Assembly (NCBI GenBank): GCA_002454195.1
Contig: DKIJ01000011.1
Coordinates: 1 to 64,000, forward strand
Reading direction: 5' to 3'
Length of the DNA stretch: 64,000 nt
DNA from: Flavobacterium sp. UBA6721
GTDB taxonomy: Bacteria; Bacteroidota; Bacteroidia; Flavobacteriales; Flavobacteriaceae
In this document: piece after piece, positions 55,876-64,000 of the stretch
Numbering within the stretch: position 1 is the stretch's first letter
Layout: the number at the start of each line of letters is the position of its first letter
Notes under the pieces: model-generated
What the model was told of the DNA's origin: nothing
Seen by the model: only the letters and a program-made list of their open reading frames with translations
Databases searched by the model: none
Translations under genes and position numbers: made by a program

Positions 55876-57150
55876 ATGAATTCTCAAATTCCGATCAAAA
55901 AAAATTTCACAAAAGAAAGTTTGAAGAAACAGTTCAGGCTTTCGGAGTTTCTTGCTGAAAAAATAATTTCATCTGTTGCTTTTCTCTCTATTGCAATTAT
56001 TTTTCTGATCTTTATTTTTGTTTTTAAAGAGTCTTTGCCAATTTTTAGTTCAGCTAAAGAATCAGCTCAAACTGAAATACAGCAATCATCGGATGCTATC
56101 AATACGCCAGAATCTTATGGTGGAGTTGAAAAAGAAGAATTGCAACCAGAATCGTATGGTGGAGTTGAAAAAGAAGAATTGCAGCCTGAATCATACGGAG
56201 GTGTAGAAAAGGAAGAATTGCAACCAGAGTCTTATGGAGGTGTGGAAAAAGAAGATTTACAGCCAGAATCTTATGGAGGTGTGGAAAAAGAAAACTTGCA
56301 ACCGGAGTCTTATGGTGGTGTTGAAAAAGAGGAATTGGTTGCAGGAGATGATTCAGCAGAAAAAGCAGAAGTAGCTGAAGAGAAATCAAATTCAATCTGG
56401 GATAGTTTATTAACTCCTGATTGGGTTCCGGTTTCTGAAAATCCTAGATTTGGATTGTTGAGTTTATTGATTGGAACTTTAAAAGTGACTATAATTTCAA
56501 TGCTTATTGCAGGTCCAATTGCTATTTTGGCGGCACTTTATACGGCATGTTTCGCTTCTAAAAGAACCAAAGAAATTATTAAACCGATTATCGAAATGCT
56601 TGCTGCATTCCCATCGGTAGTTATTGGTTTCTTTGCTTTGATGGTGATGGCAACTTTTTTCCAGGATATTTTTGGATATGATTCCCGTTTAAATGCTTTT
56701 GTAGGTGGTGTTGCGATGGCTTTAGCTTCTATCCCAATTATTTATACTATTTCTGAAGATGCGCTTTCGTCTATTCCTAAAACCTATACTGAAGCGAGTT
56801 TGGCTTTGGGTGCTAATAAATGGCAAACTGCTTTTTATGTGGTATTACCAGCGGCTACTCCGGGTATTTTTGCTGCTTTGTTATTAGGAGTAGGAAGGGT
56901 TTTTGGAGAAACCATGATTGCTTTGATGGCCACAGGTAATGCGGCTTTAATGTCGGCAAATCCTTTTGAAAGTGTAAGAACTTTTGCGGCTACAATTGGT
57001 GCTGAAATGGCAGAAACTGTTTTTGGAGAAACACATTATAGTGTGTTGTTTTTTATTGGTTCATTGTTATTCATTTTTTCTTTTGGATTAAATGCATTGG
57101 CTGAATTTTATGTAAAAGGTAGATTAATTAAGAAATTTCAAGGAAAATAA
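55876..57150 (+). CDS. pstC: Phosphate ABC transporter permease PstC with periplasmic repeats
   Basis: A 424-residue inner-membrane subunit, longer than typical PstC because of an insertion. Span 1 is at about 30-50. The periplasmic loop that follows carries six tandem 13-residue units PESYGGVEKEELQ (residues 78-155). Spans 2-6 follow with the EAA-type loop EASLALGANKWQT and GVGRVFGETMIALMATGN. The repeats are the only unusual part. Codons differ between units while residues stay the same. The gene is 3 bp upstream of pstA. Confidence 0.94.
   Translation: MNSQIPIKKNFTKESLKKQFRLSEFLAEKIISSVAFLSIAIIFLIFIFVFKESLPIFSSAKESAQTEIQQSSDAINTPESYGGVEKEELQPESYGGVEKEELQPESYGGVEKEELQPESYGGVEKEDLQPESYGGVEKENLQPESYGGVEKEELVAGDDSAEKAEVAEEKSNSIWDSLLTPDWVPVSENPRFGLLSLLIGTLKVTIISMLIAGPIAILAALYTACFASKRTKEIIKPIIEMLAAFPSVVIGFFALMVMATFFQDIFGYDSRLNAFVGGVAMALASIPIIYTISEDALSSIPKTYTEASLALGANKWQTAFYVVLPAATPGIFAALLLGVGRVFGETMIALMATGNAALMSANPFESVRTFAATIGAEMAETVFGETHYSVLFFIGSLLFIFSFGLNALAEFYVKGRLIKKFQGK
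56107..56340 (+). repeat. Six 39-bp in-frame tandem repeats in pstC
   Basis: Six complete units with no gaps, encoding PESYGGVEKEELQ three times, then ...EDLQ, ...ENLQ and ...EELV. The units differ mainly at silent positions (TCT/TCG/TCA for Ser, TAT/TAC for Tyr, GTT/GTA/GTG for Val, GGT/GGA for Gly). Confidence 0.95.
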
Positions 57151-57153
57151 ATC

Positions 57154-58098
57154 ATGAGTACAGCAACTAAAGAAATCAACAGTTCCTTGCTTTCAACTCA
57201 AAACAAAAAGACTGATATAAAAGGTAAAGTTATTGTAGGACTAACTCAATTAGCAGTTTACACTATTATTGCCATCCTTTTTGTTATCTTAGGAATTATT
57301 ATTTATGAAGGGCGTGAAAAATTTTCATGGGAATTCATCAGTTCTTTTCCAACTAATGGAATGACCGAAGGAGGTATTTTTCCTGCATTGATTGGAACTT
57401 TTATCATGGTTATTGTGATGTCAATTGCTGCAGTTCCTTTTGGTACAATTACAGCAATTTATTTGACGGAGTATGCGAGTGAAACTTCTAAGTTTGCCGC
57501 TGCAGTTCGTTTTTCTGTTCGAACTTTAGCCGTAGTTCCTTCTATTATTTTTGGTCTTTTCGGACTTGGATTTTTTATTCAATTTATCGGAGCAGGGTTT
57601 GATACCGCTTTCAATGGAGGACAATTACGTTGGGGACAGCCTAATATTCTTTGGGCAAGTTTAACTATGTCATTATTAACATTGCCAGTAATTATAGTTT
57701 CGGTAGAAGAGGCTTTAAAAACCATACCACGTGAATTGCGCGAAGCCAGCTTGGCATTGGGAGCAACCAAATGGCAAACGATTAAAAATGTGGTTCTTCC
57801 GGGTTCAATTTCTGGGATTATGACAGGAACAATTCTTGCGGTAAGTAGAGGTGCGGGTGAGGTAGCTCCTATTTTATTTACTGGAGCAGCTTATTATTTG
57901 GCTTCTTTGCCAGGTTCTTTGAGTGATCAGTTTATGAATTTAGGTTATCATATTTATATTATGGCTACTCAATCTTCTGATGTTGAAAAGACAATGCCTA
58001 TTCAATTTGCAACTACTTTAGTGTTATTGATTTTGACTTTGTCATTAAATTTAGTGGCGGTAGTTATTCGTTCTAGAATCAGAAGAAAAGCAAAATAA
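57154..58098 (+). CDS. pstA: Phosphate ABC transporter permease PstA
   Basis: A 314-residue inner-membrane subunit with six spans, partner of PstC. The cytoplasmic coupling loop reads EASLALGATKWQTIKNVVLPG, and AVSRGAGEVAPILFTGAAYY is the conserved PstA stretch. The first span (about 30-52) and the periplasmic loop are of normal length, without repeats. It begins 3 bp after pstC and is followed by pstB 50 bp downstream. Confidence 0.95.
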   Translation: MSTATKEINSSLLSTQNKKTDIKGKVIVGLTQLAVYTIIAILFVILGIIIYEGREKFSWEFISSFPTNGMTEGGIFPALIGTFIMVIVMSIAAVPFGTITAIYLTEYASETSKFAAAVRFSVRTLAVVPSIIFGLFGLGFFIQFIGAGFDTAFNGGQLRWGQPNILWASLTMSLLTLPVIIVSVEEALKTIPRELREASLALGATKWQTIKNVVLPGSISGIMTGTILAVSRGAGEVAPILFTGAAYYLASLPGSLSDQFMNLGYHIYIMATQSSDVEKTMPIQFATTLVLLILTLSLNLVAVVIRSRIRRKAK

Positions 58099-58148
58099 TT
58101 TTGCTCATTAACTAATAAAATTTACTTTTAGATTATAATAAAATAAAA

Positions 58149-58907
58149 ATGAAAGACATAAAAATACAAGTAAATGATTTGTCATTGTATTATGGTGAAA
58201 AGAAGGCGTTAAAGGAGATTACAATGGAAATTCCAGCTAATAAAGTGACTGCGTTAATTGGTCCTTCTGGTTGTGGGAAATCGACATTTTTAAGATGTAT
58301 TAACCGTATGAATGACTTGATTCCTAGTGTATCAATTACAGGTCAAATGCTTGTGGAAGGAGTTGATATTTACGATAAGAATGTAGATGTTGTAAACATC
58401 CGAAAAAAAATCGGGATGGTGTTTCAAAAATCAAATCCTTTTCCAAAATCAATTTATGAAAATGTGGTTTATGGTTCCAGAATTAATGGGATTAATGATA
58501 AAAAACAATTAGACGAAATTGTTGAAACTTCATTACGTCAGGCGGCAATTTGGGATGAATTAAAAGACCGTTTGGGTGATTCGGCTTTAGGACTTTCTGG
58601 AGGGCAACAACAACGTTTGTGTATTGCCAGAACGTTGGCGGTTAGCCCAGATATTATTTTGATGGATGAGCCAGCGAGTGCTCTGGATCCAATTTCTACC
58701 TCTAAAATTGAAGAATTGGTTCACGAATTGAAAGAGCAATATACCATTATTATTGTAACTCATAATATGCAACAAGCAGCAAGAACCAGTGATCATACTG
58801 CATTCTTTTATATGGGTGAATTGATTGAAATGGGTAAAACAAATGCAATTTTTACCAAACCTGAGAAAAAACAAACTGAGGATTATATCACGGGTAGATT
58901 TGGATAA
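58149..58907 (+). CDS. pstB: Phosphate ABC transporter ATP-binding protein PstB
   Basis: A 252-residue ATPase that drives phosphate import through PstCA. The Walker A motif GPSGCGKST is at 38-46, the signature LSGGQQQ at 149-155, and Walker B ends in LMDEP (171-175). The His switch lies in VTHNMQQA. The segment [15 protein letters not shown] is typical of PstB. The length and motifs match the E. coli protein closely. Confidence 0.97.
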   Translation: MKDIKIQVNDLSLYYGEKKALKEITMEIPANKVTALIGPSGCGKSTFLRCINRMNDLIPSVSITGQMLVEGVDIYDKNVDVVNIRKKIGMVFQKSNPFPKSIYENVVYGSRINGINDKKQLDEIVETSLRQAAIWDELKDRLGDSALGLSGGQQQRLCIARTLAVSPDIILMDEPASALDPISTSKIEELVHELKEQYTIIIVTHNMQQAARTSDHTAFFYMGELIEMGKTNAIFTKPEKKQTEDYITGRFG

Positions 58908-58970
58908 AATAGCATATTACTTAAGTAAGAGGTATTTTTAATCTACACAGTTTTAAAACAAAATAATAGG

Positions 58971-59633
58971 ATGACACACTTTGAAATAGAATTAGATAAA
59001 TTAAAAAATGTAATTCATAAAATTGGGGTTTTAGCAGAAAATCAAGTGAGTGAAGCAGTTAAAGCGGTACTTGCTGAAGCTGTAGTTGAAGGAAAAGAAG
59101 TAAAGAAAGTTGAGAGTAAAATTGATAAATTAGATATTAAGATTGACGAAATTTGTCAACGAATTTTTGCGCTACAACAACCTGTAGCCTCTGATTTAAG
59201 ATTTATTATGGCTTCATTGCAAATTAGTAATGAGATTGAACGAATTGGGGATCTGGCTATTAGCATCATCAAGAAAACTAAAAATATCAAAGAAAAGCAC
59301 GATTTAATCGGGAAGTTTAATATTGCTGATGTTGCGAGAGAAGTAGAAGTAATAATGGTAAAAACGAATGAGTGTTTTTTAACTAGAGATTCTGATATTA
59401 TTGCTTCAATTTTTCCGTTAAATAATTCGATAAAAGCTAATGTTGACGAACTTATTAATGGTATTATTGCAGAAATGAAAGCTAATTCTAAAGTAGTTGT
59501 TTCGGGAACTAATCTTGTTTTAGTTTTGAAACATTTGGAACGTATTTCTGAGCATTGCAGTAACATTGCAGAATCCGTTTATTTTATGGTTCATGCTAAA
59601 ATTATTAAGCATGAAAAATTTGACGAAATGTAA
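58971..59633 (+). CDS. phoU: Phosphate signalling protein PhoU
   Basis: A 220-residue helical protein of two three-helix bundles that relays Pst activity to PhoR and keeps the Pho regulon off when phosphate is plentiful. The two PhoU metal-binding repeats are visible as ERIGDLAISIIKKTKNI and ERISEHCSNIAESVYFMV. It is the last gene of the pst operon and ends at a strong terminator. Confidence 0.95.
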   Translation: MTHFEIELDKLKNVIHKIGVLAENQVSEAVKAVLAEAVVEGKEVKKVESKIDKLDIKIDEICQRIFALQQPVASDLRFIMASLQISNEIERIGDLAISIIKKTKNIKEKHDLIGKFNIADVAREVEVIMVKTNECFLTRDSDIIASIFPLNNSIKANVDELINGIIAEMKANSKVVVSGTNLVLVLKHLERISEHCSNIAESVYFMVHAKIIKHEKFDEM

Positions 59634-59653
59634 TAACGTATGTAATTTTAACT

Positions 59654-59693
59654 AAAAAAGCTAGATTGTCTATTTGATTATCTAGCTTTTTTA
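59654..59693. terminator. Bidirectional terminator after phoU
   Basis: Arms AAAAAGCTAGAT / ATCTAGCTTTTT with T-runs on both sides, shared by phoU and the converging glycosyltransferase gene. Confidence 0.88.
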
Positions 59694-59711
59694 TTGAAAT
59701 TTTACTTTCTA

Positions 59712-60776
59712 TTATTGAAAAACCTTAAAAATTTCTGCCCAATTAAAATCGGTTTTTATTTCGGATAGTCCCTTAAAATTATTTATTTCTTCTAAATCCT
59801 TTATCGTAAAATGTTCTTGATCTACAAAAGGGACAAGACCTTCTTTTTTTAATTTTCTAGCCAAATATTCCTGTTCATATTGCCCAGGTGTAGGAATGAA
59901 AAATGCTTTTTTATTGAGTTTTGATAAATCCATTATGGAAGTGTATCCTGAACGACAAAGTATTAGTTCGCTTTCATTCAGCGCTTGTTCCAGCTGTCGA
60001 CTGTGCATGAAATTATAATAAGTAACATGGTCTATTTGTTCTTTGACTTGTTCTTTTTCAATAATTCCTTTTACAAAAAGTATAGAGCCATTATAATTAA
60101 CTATTTCTGCTTTTAATTTTTCCTCAAGCATTCCTCTTTGTGGTTCTGGTCCTGAAAGAGTGATCATTAAATCATATTTTTTAGCTACTTTTTTACAGTG
60201 CATTCTGCTTATTGGACCAATGTATTTAATGTTGAAATCAGGGTTTTTTAAATGACTTAATTCACCCGCTAAATTAGTGGTGCCATTCGAATCCGGTACC
60301 CAACATTCTGTGAATTTTTTTATAATATTTTGATGTAAAAGACTGGTGAGCCAAGTCGTGTTGCCTGTTAAAACATTTAACTGATGCGTAATAAAAACAG
60401 AGGGTATTTTTTTATTAAATACACCTAATCTGTTGTCTGAAATAATACCTTCAATATCGTGTTTCTTTATCCATTTCTTAACTAACCTTTTTTCTTCAAG
60501 GATAGCTTCTATCATTTTTGGACAATTTTTAAGAAGTTTCCATTTGAAATATTTCCCATTTTTAGCGTATTCAATTTCATAGGAAGGTAATTTGAGAAAT
60601 TTTAGATAAGGAAATTCTTTTTTTAGTAAGTCCAAAGCAACACCATCCGAAGCAATTATTGGAATGTGATTATTGTCTAATAAAGCTTTAATGATAGGGA
60701 TACAACGAGTGGCATGGCCTAGTCCCCAGTTTAAAGGCGCTACTAGTATGGTTTTATTTGGTGTACTTAAATTCAT
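59712..60776 (-). CDS. MurG-like (GT-B, GT28 family) glycosyltransferase
   Basis: A 354-residue protein from the ATG at 60776, which gives the conserved N-terminus NKTILVAPLNWGLGHATRCIPII; longer starts add only an unrelated leader. The N-terminal domain has the GLGHATRC loop. The C-terminal domain has LMITLSGPEPQRGMLEE and the donor-binding SELILCRSGYTSIMDLSKL, then IPTPGQYEQEYLA. The sugar and acceptor are unknown; an envelope polysaccharide or glycolipid role is possible. It is monocistronic, converging with phoU. Confidence 0.82.
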   Translation of the reverse strand: MNLSTPNKTILVAPLNWGLGHATRCIPIIKALLDNNHIPIIASDGVALDLLKKEFPYLKFLKLPSYEIEYAKNGKYFKWKLLKNCPKMIEAILEEKRLVKKWIKKHDIEGIISDNRLGVFNKKIPSVFITHQLNVLTGNTTWLTSLLHQNIIKKFTECWVPDSNGTTNLAGELSHLKNPDFNIKYIGPISRMHCKKVAKKYDLMITLSGPEPQRGMLEEKLKAEIVNYNGSILFVKGIIEKEQVKEQIDHVTYYNFMHSRQLEQALNESELILCRSGYTSIMDLSKLNKKAFFIPTPGQYEQEYLARKLKKEGLVPFVDQEHFTIKDLEEINNFKGLSEIKTDFNWAEIFKVFQ

Positions 60777-60890
60777 AGTTTTAAACATTTTGATAAAAAT
60801 AGTCAAACAAAGTTTTTAGATTTTTTCCTATGAATTATCAAACTATTAAGTTATTATTTCCTAATGTAATAATTTAATGCGCGATTTGAA

Positions 60891-60932
60891 TAAAAAAAGA
60901 CACTGAAGTTAATAGTTTAACAACAGTGTCTT
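60891..60932 (-). terminator. lysC terminator
   Basis: Arms AAAGACACTG / CAGTGTCTTT followed by a T-run of seven on the minus strand, 24 bp past the stop codon. Confidence 0.88.
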
Positions 60933-60955
60933 TGATAGCGTTATATAAAAAAGGC

Positions 60956-62212
60956 TTAGCTTTCTTTAGTCACAATTTGCATTGTTTCAGTACCTAATTG
61001 TTTTAAGAGTACTGTTTTGCCTTCCATAACTGTTTGTGCAGCTGCATCATTAAAATGTCTTATAGTGTAAAGTGTAACATCTTCGTTGTAACCTACTTTG
61101 AACTTTTTAGACAAAATTGCTAATAAGTCTTTGAAGTTGCCAAACTTATCTTCTACGCACACCGAAAAACTAATAGCCGAGTTTTGAATTAGGTTTACTT
61201 TGATTTTGAATTCGTGGAATAAACCAAATATTTCACTAATATTTTCTTCCATAATGAAAGAGAAATCAATTGATGAAAGAGAAATCAATAATTGCTCTCT
61301 CTTAACAATGAAGCATGGCATAAATGGTTCAAGAGTAGCTCCTTTGCTTACTACAGTTCCTTTTAGTAATGGATTAATAAAAGATTTTACGTGTAAAGGA
61401 ATTTCCTTTTTTTGTAAAGGTTGTAGTGTTTTTGGGTGAATTACTGTTGCTCCGTAGAACGCTAATTCAATTGCTTCTCTGTAGGAGATTTGATTAAGCA
61501 AACTTGCGTTTTCAAAATATCTAGGGTCAGCGTTCATAACTCCAGGAACGTCTTTCCAGATGGTAACACTTTCGGCATTCAAACAATATGCAAAAATAGC
61601 AGCAGTATAATCAGAACCTTCACGACCCAAAGTAGTGGTAAAGTTATTTTCGTCAGAACCTAAGAAACCTTGCGTAATGTTTAAGCTTTTAGTTTTAATA
61701 TTGTTAGCAATATTTTTTTGAGTTAATTCCCAATCCACTTCAGCATCGCGGTAGTTGTTGTTGGTTTTGATGTAGTTGCGCACATCGATCCATTGCGTTT
61801 CAATTCCCATGAAGTTCATGAAATAACTTAAAATGGTAGTCGAAATAATTTCTCCCATACTTACAATTTGATCGTAAACAAAGTTGTAGTTAGGCGATTT
61901 ATTGTGCGCTAAGAAATATTCTAAATCGGTAAAGTGATTTTGTACCGCAGCAAAAACTTCATGGTTTTCATCTTCAAATAAATCCAAAAGAATTTGATTG
62001 TGGTATTTTTTTATTTCTTGTACCGAAGCGTTAAGCTCAGCTGATTTGTCAAAGTAATTTTTAATTACAACTTCTAATGCATTAGTAGTTTTACCCATGG
62101 CAGAAACAACTAACAATACATCTTGATACCCTGCTTTTTGTAAAACGTCGTAAACGTTTCTTATTCCAGCGGCATCTTTTACAGATGCTCCACCAAATTT
62201 AAATACTTTCAT
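60956..62212 (-). CDS. lysC: Aspartate kinase
   Basis: A 418-residue monofunctional aspartokinase that phosphorylates Asp as the first step to Lys, Met and Thr. The N-terminal KFGGASV (5-11) and the FTTLGREGSDYTAA segment belong to the kinase domain (about 1-280). ACT-type regulatory domains occupy the C-terminus (about 300-418), suggesting feedback control by an end product. It is the second gene after the GNAT gene (12-bp gap). Confidence 0.95.
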   Translation of the reverse strand: MKVFKFGGASVKDAAGIRNVYDVLQKAGYQDVLLVVSAMGKTTNALEVVIKNYFDKSAELNASVQEIKKYHNQILLDLFEDENHEVFAAVQNHFTDLEYFLAHNKSPNYNFVYDQIVSMGEIISTTILSYFMNFMGIETQWIDVRNYIKTNNNYRDAEVDWELTQKNIANNIKTKSLNITQGFLGSDENNFTTTLGREGSDYTAAIFAYCLNAESVTIWKDVPGVMNADPRYFENASLLNQISYREAIELAFYGATVIHPKTLQPLQKKEIPLHVKSFINPLLKGTVVSKGATLEPFMPCFIVKREQLLISLSSIDFSFIMEENISEIFGLFHEFKIKVNLIQNSAISFSVCVEDKFGNFKDLLAILSKKFKVGYNEDVTLYTIRHFNDAAAQTVMEGKTVLLKQLGTETMQIVTKES

Positions 62213-62224
62213 ATTTTGTTTTTT

Positions 62225-62725
62225 CTAATTTTGTTTTACTTTATTTTTCATAAAATTAGCAATTCCTTCTTCATCCATCTGAGCAACATGCCATTCTTTT
62301 AATACTTTGGCACCTGTTTTTTCATAAAAATCAATCGCTGGTGTGTTCCAGTCTAGTACATTCCAATCGATTCTTCGTACTTGATCTTTTTGGGCCTGCT
62401 TGATAATTTCTGAATAAAGCGCATATCCAATTCCTTTACCACGCATATTATTTTTTACAACTAAATCTTCAAGATGGATGATTTTACCTTTCCAAGTCGA
62501 ATAACGGTAATAATAAAATGCTATTCCTACGATTTCTTTTTCATTTGAATCAGAATCTATTTCGGCAACAAAGACATGAAATAAAGGGTGTTCTCCAAAA
62601 CCATCTCTAATTAAGTCCTCTTCCGTAATCATAACTGCTTCAGGTTCTTTTTCAAAAACAGCTAATTCTTGAATGAGTTTAAGAACAGCAGCCATGTCTT
62701 CTTTTTTACCAGTTCTGATATTCAT
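62225..62725 (-). CDS. GNAT family N-acetyltransferase
   Basis: A 166-residue acetyltransferase of the diamine/spermidine acetyltransferase-like group. The acetyl-CoA-binding motif is VVKNNMRGKGIGYALYSEII (about 88-107, R-G-x-G-x-G/A), preceded by IIHLEDLVV, and the C-terminal VLDWNTPAIDFYEKTGAKVL is typical of GNAT members. The substrate is unknown; a polyamine or amino acid is possible. It forms a two-gene unit with lysC and is divergent from fbp. Confidence 0.88.
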   Translation of the reverse strand: MNIRTGKKEDMAAVLKLIQELAVFEKEPEAVMITEEDLIRDGFGEHPLFHVFVAEIDSDSNEKEIVGIAFYYYRYSTWKGKIIHLEDLVVKNNMRGKGIGYALYSEIIKQAQKDQVRRIDWNVLDWNTPAIDFYEKTGAKVLKEWHVAQMDEEGIANFMKNKVKQN

Positions 62726-62832
62726 AAATTCGTATTATTAAGGTTTGAAAAATAATAATATGGCTTTTTTTATTTGAATCCAACTTTAAATTCTTAGCAA
62801 ATATACAATACTGAAAAACTAAGTAGGTTTTA

Positions 62833-62864
62833 TTGAATCATTATCACAAAAAAAACGATATTTG
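62833..62864 (+). promoter_or_regulatory. fbp promoter (TTG-N21-GATATTTG) with inverted repeat
   Basis: A -33 TTG (62833-62835), a 21-bp spacer and a near-consensus -7 box GATATTTG (62857-62864). The -7 box is half of a perfect inverted repeat, ATATTTG-TTATCG-CAAATAT (62858-62877), which could be a repressor site. The longest reading frame would start at the -33 TTG, so it cannot be translated from there. Confidence 0.6.
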
Positions 62865-62895
62865 TTATCGCAAATATAACTATATCGATTTCGGA

Positions 62896-63909
62896 ATAGA
62901 ACAAAGTACTAAAACTCTAGGGGAATTTATTATCGAAAATCAAAATGCATTTCAATACTCATCTGGTGAGTTATCAAGAATAATCAATTCAATACGATTA
63001 GCCGCAAAAGTAGTTAGTTACAAGGTGAATAAAGCTGGTCTGGTGGATATAACTGGTGCTGCTGGCGAAAGGAATATTCAAGGTGAAGATAAGCAAAAAC
63101 TAGATGTGTATGCTAATGAGATTTTTATTCAAACATTAAAAAATCGAGAGATAGTTTGTGGTATCGCTTCGGAAGAAAATGATGATTTTATAACCGTCGA
63201 AGGACAAGATAAAAATCATAAAAATAAATATGTGGTTTTGATGGATCCTTTGGATGGATCTTCTAATATTGATGTAAATGTTTCAGTGGGTACTGTTTTT
63301 TCGGTATACAGAAGAATTACTCCTATTGGGACGCCGGTTACTCTTGAAGACTTTTTGCAACCGGGTACTATGCAAGTGGCAGCTGGATATGTAATTTATG
63401 GTACATCAACAATGTTAGTCTATACGACTGGTCATGGGGTAAATGGGTTTACATTAAATCCTGCAATTGGTACTTTCTATTTGTCACATCCCAATATGCA
63501 ATTCTCTAAAGACGGACATATTTATTCGATTAACGAAGGGAATTATATCCAGTTTCCGCAAGGCGTAAAAGATTATATTAAATATTGTCAATCAGAAGAA
63601 GGAGATCGTCCTTATACTTCAAGATATATTGGAAGTTTAGTTTCGGATATCCACAGGAACATGATTAAAGGTGGAATTTATATTTATCCTACAAGTTCTA
63701 AAGCACCAAAAGGAAAATTAAGATTGCTTTATGAATGTAATCCAATGGCTTTTATAGCTGAGCAAGCCGGTGGAAAAGCATCGGATGGATTTAGAAGAAT
63801 TATGGAAATTAAACCAACTGAATTACACGAACGCGTACCATTTTTCTGTGGAAGTTATAACATGGTAACTAAAGCAGAAGAATTTATGCTTAACGCTAGT
63901 AAGAAATAG
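62896..63909 (+). CDS. fbp: Class I fructose-1,6-bisphosphatase
   Basis: A protein of 337 residues if it starts at ATA 62896, hydrolysing fructose 1,6-bisphosphate in gluconeogenesis. The metal-binding [10 protein letters not shown] is at 117-126 of this reading. [17 protein letters not shown] and the C-terminal [21 protein letters not shown] are also intact. Relatives begin [15 protein letters not shown]; here the codon for that Met is ATA. No ATG or GTG occurs in frame before conserved sequence. The TTG at 62833 is an alternative start but lies inside the promoter. Divergent from the GNAT-lysC unit. Confidence 0.85.
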   Translation: MEQSTKTLGEFIIENQNAFQYSSGELSRIINSIRLAAKVVSYKVNKAGLVDITGAAGERNIQGEDKQKLDVYANEIFIQTLKNREIVCGIASEENDDFITVEGQDKNHKNKYVVLMDPLDGSSNIDVNVSVGTVFSVYRRITPIGTPVTLEDFLQPGTMQVAAGYVIYGTSTMLVYTTGHGVNGFTLNPAIGTFYLSHPNMQFSKDGHIYSINEGNYIQFPQGVKDYIKYCQSEEGDRPYTSRYIGSLVSDIHRNMIKGGIYIYPTSSKAPKGKLRLLYECNPMAFIAEQAGGKASDGFRRIMEIKPTELHERVPFFCGSYNMVTKAEEFMLNASKK

Positions 63910-63932
63910 TTAAATCAGTATTTCTAGAAATC

Positions 63933-63968
63933 AAAAAGCTCTTGAATGATTTACTCAAGAGCTTTTTT
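63933..63968 (+). terminator. fbp terminator
   Basis: Arms AGCTCTTGA (63937-63945) and TCAAGAGCT (63955-63963), followed by a T-run. Confidence 0.92.
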
Positions 63969-64000
63969 TGTATGGTTAACGTAAAATATTATTTGTGCAT

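Noticed and set aside
56107..56340. CRISPR array
   Set aside because: Units are contiguous with no spacers, in frame, and inside pstC.
56099..56395. 98-codon repetitive frame antisense to pstC
   Set aside because: It is the mirror of the 39-bp repeats; codon differences between units are silent in pstC but not in this frame.
59156..59566. 136-codon frame antisense to phoU
   Set aside because: PhoU on the plus strand has both family motifs; the antisense product has none.
1..64000. tRNA, rRNA, transposase, prophage, restriction or toxin-antitoxin genes
   Set aside because: I looked on both strands and saw no cloverleaf, conserved rRNA segment or typical protein motif for any of these.

Overview
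The window is chromosomal DNA of a member of the Flavobacteriaceae, most likely Flavobacterium. Signs of this are the low G+C content, coding on both strands with few Shine-Dalgarno-like sites, promoters of the Bacteroidota TTG / TAnnTTTG type, and family markers: DUF3098, DUF4271, DUF4296, DUF5686, a type IX secretion (T9SS) sorting domain, CarboxypepD_reg/TonB receptors, and the ftsX-DUF3098-uppP-truB and hemD-DUF4271 // GT2-dihydroorotase-DUF4296 gene orders. I saw no tRNA, rRNA, CRISPR array, transposase or prophage.

Layout. 1-6.5 kb (mostly minus): GT9 glycosyltransferase, MFS transporter, recJ, a HopJ-like protein, rsmI, an acidic protein. 6.7-15.2 kb: tdk, a glycine-zipper lipoprotein, rpoN, asnS, a repeat-rich 1.5 kb island around one orphan gene, and a GH63-type glucosidase. 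15.5-33 kb: mscS-like channel and RND exporter, CPA2 antiporter and SMR pump, DUF5686 protein, pyrH-frr, patatin, thioredoxin-like protein, ftsX-DUF3098-uppP-truB, TauE-like permease, alginate-export-like porin. 33-46.6 kb: leuS, a zinc membrane protease, a decayed c-type-cytochrome-like gene, hemD/DUF4271, GT2/pyrC/DUF4296, an epimerase, tyrS, an uxuA pseudogene with two in-frame stops, and a LuxE-like protein. 46.6-59.7 kb: a phosphate-starvation locus. 59.7-64 kb: a MurG-like glycosyltransferase, lysC, a GNAT acetyltransferase and fbp.

The phosphate locus is the most coherent system. It holds a cell-surface lipoprotein, a TonB-dependent receptor, phoB-phoR, an OprP/OprO-like porin, and pstS-pstC-pstA-pstB-phoU. 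Four promoters (lipoprotein, receptor, porin, pstS) share one layout: a TTAAYA-like hexamer, usually preceded by a second hexamer at an 11-bp step, ends exactly 20 bp before the -7 box and takes the place of the usual -33 TTG. I read this as the PhoB box of this organism. It resembles the TTAACA direct repeats bound by PhoP in Bacillus. PstC carries six perfect-length 13-residue repeats in its first periplasmic loop; their codons differ mostly silently, so the peptide itself looks selected.

Other notable points are 7-bp minisatellites just upstream of the start codons of rpoN, frr and uppP, plus another one inside leuS; a string of TAC-triloop hairpins with compensating arms near 11.1 kb; palindromic repeats bracketing single genes; and fbp, which has no ATG at its conserved start.
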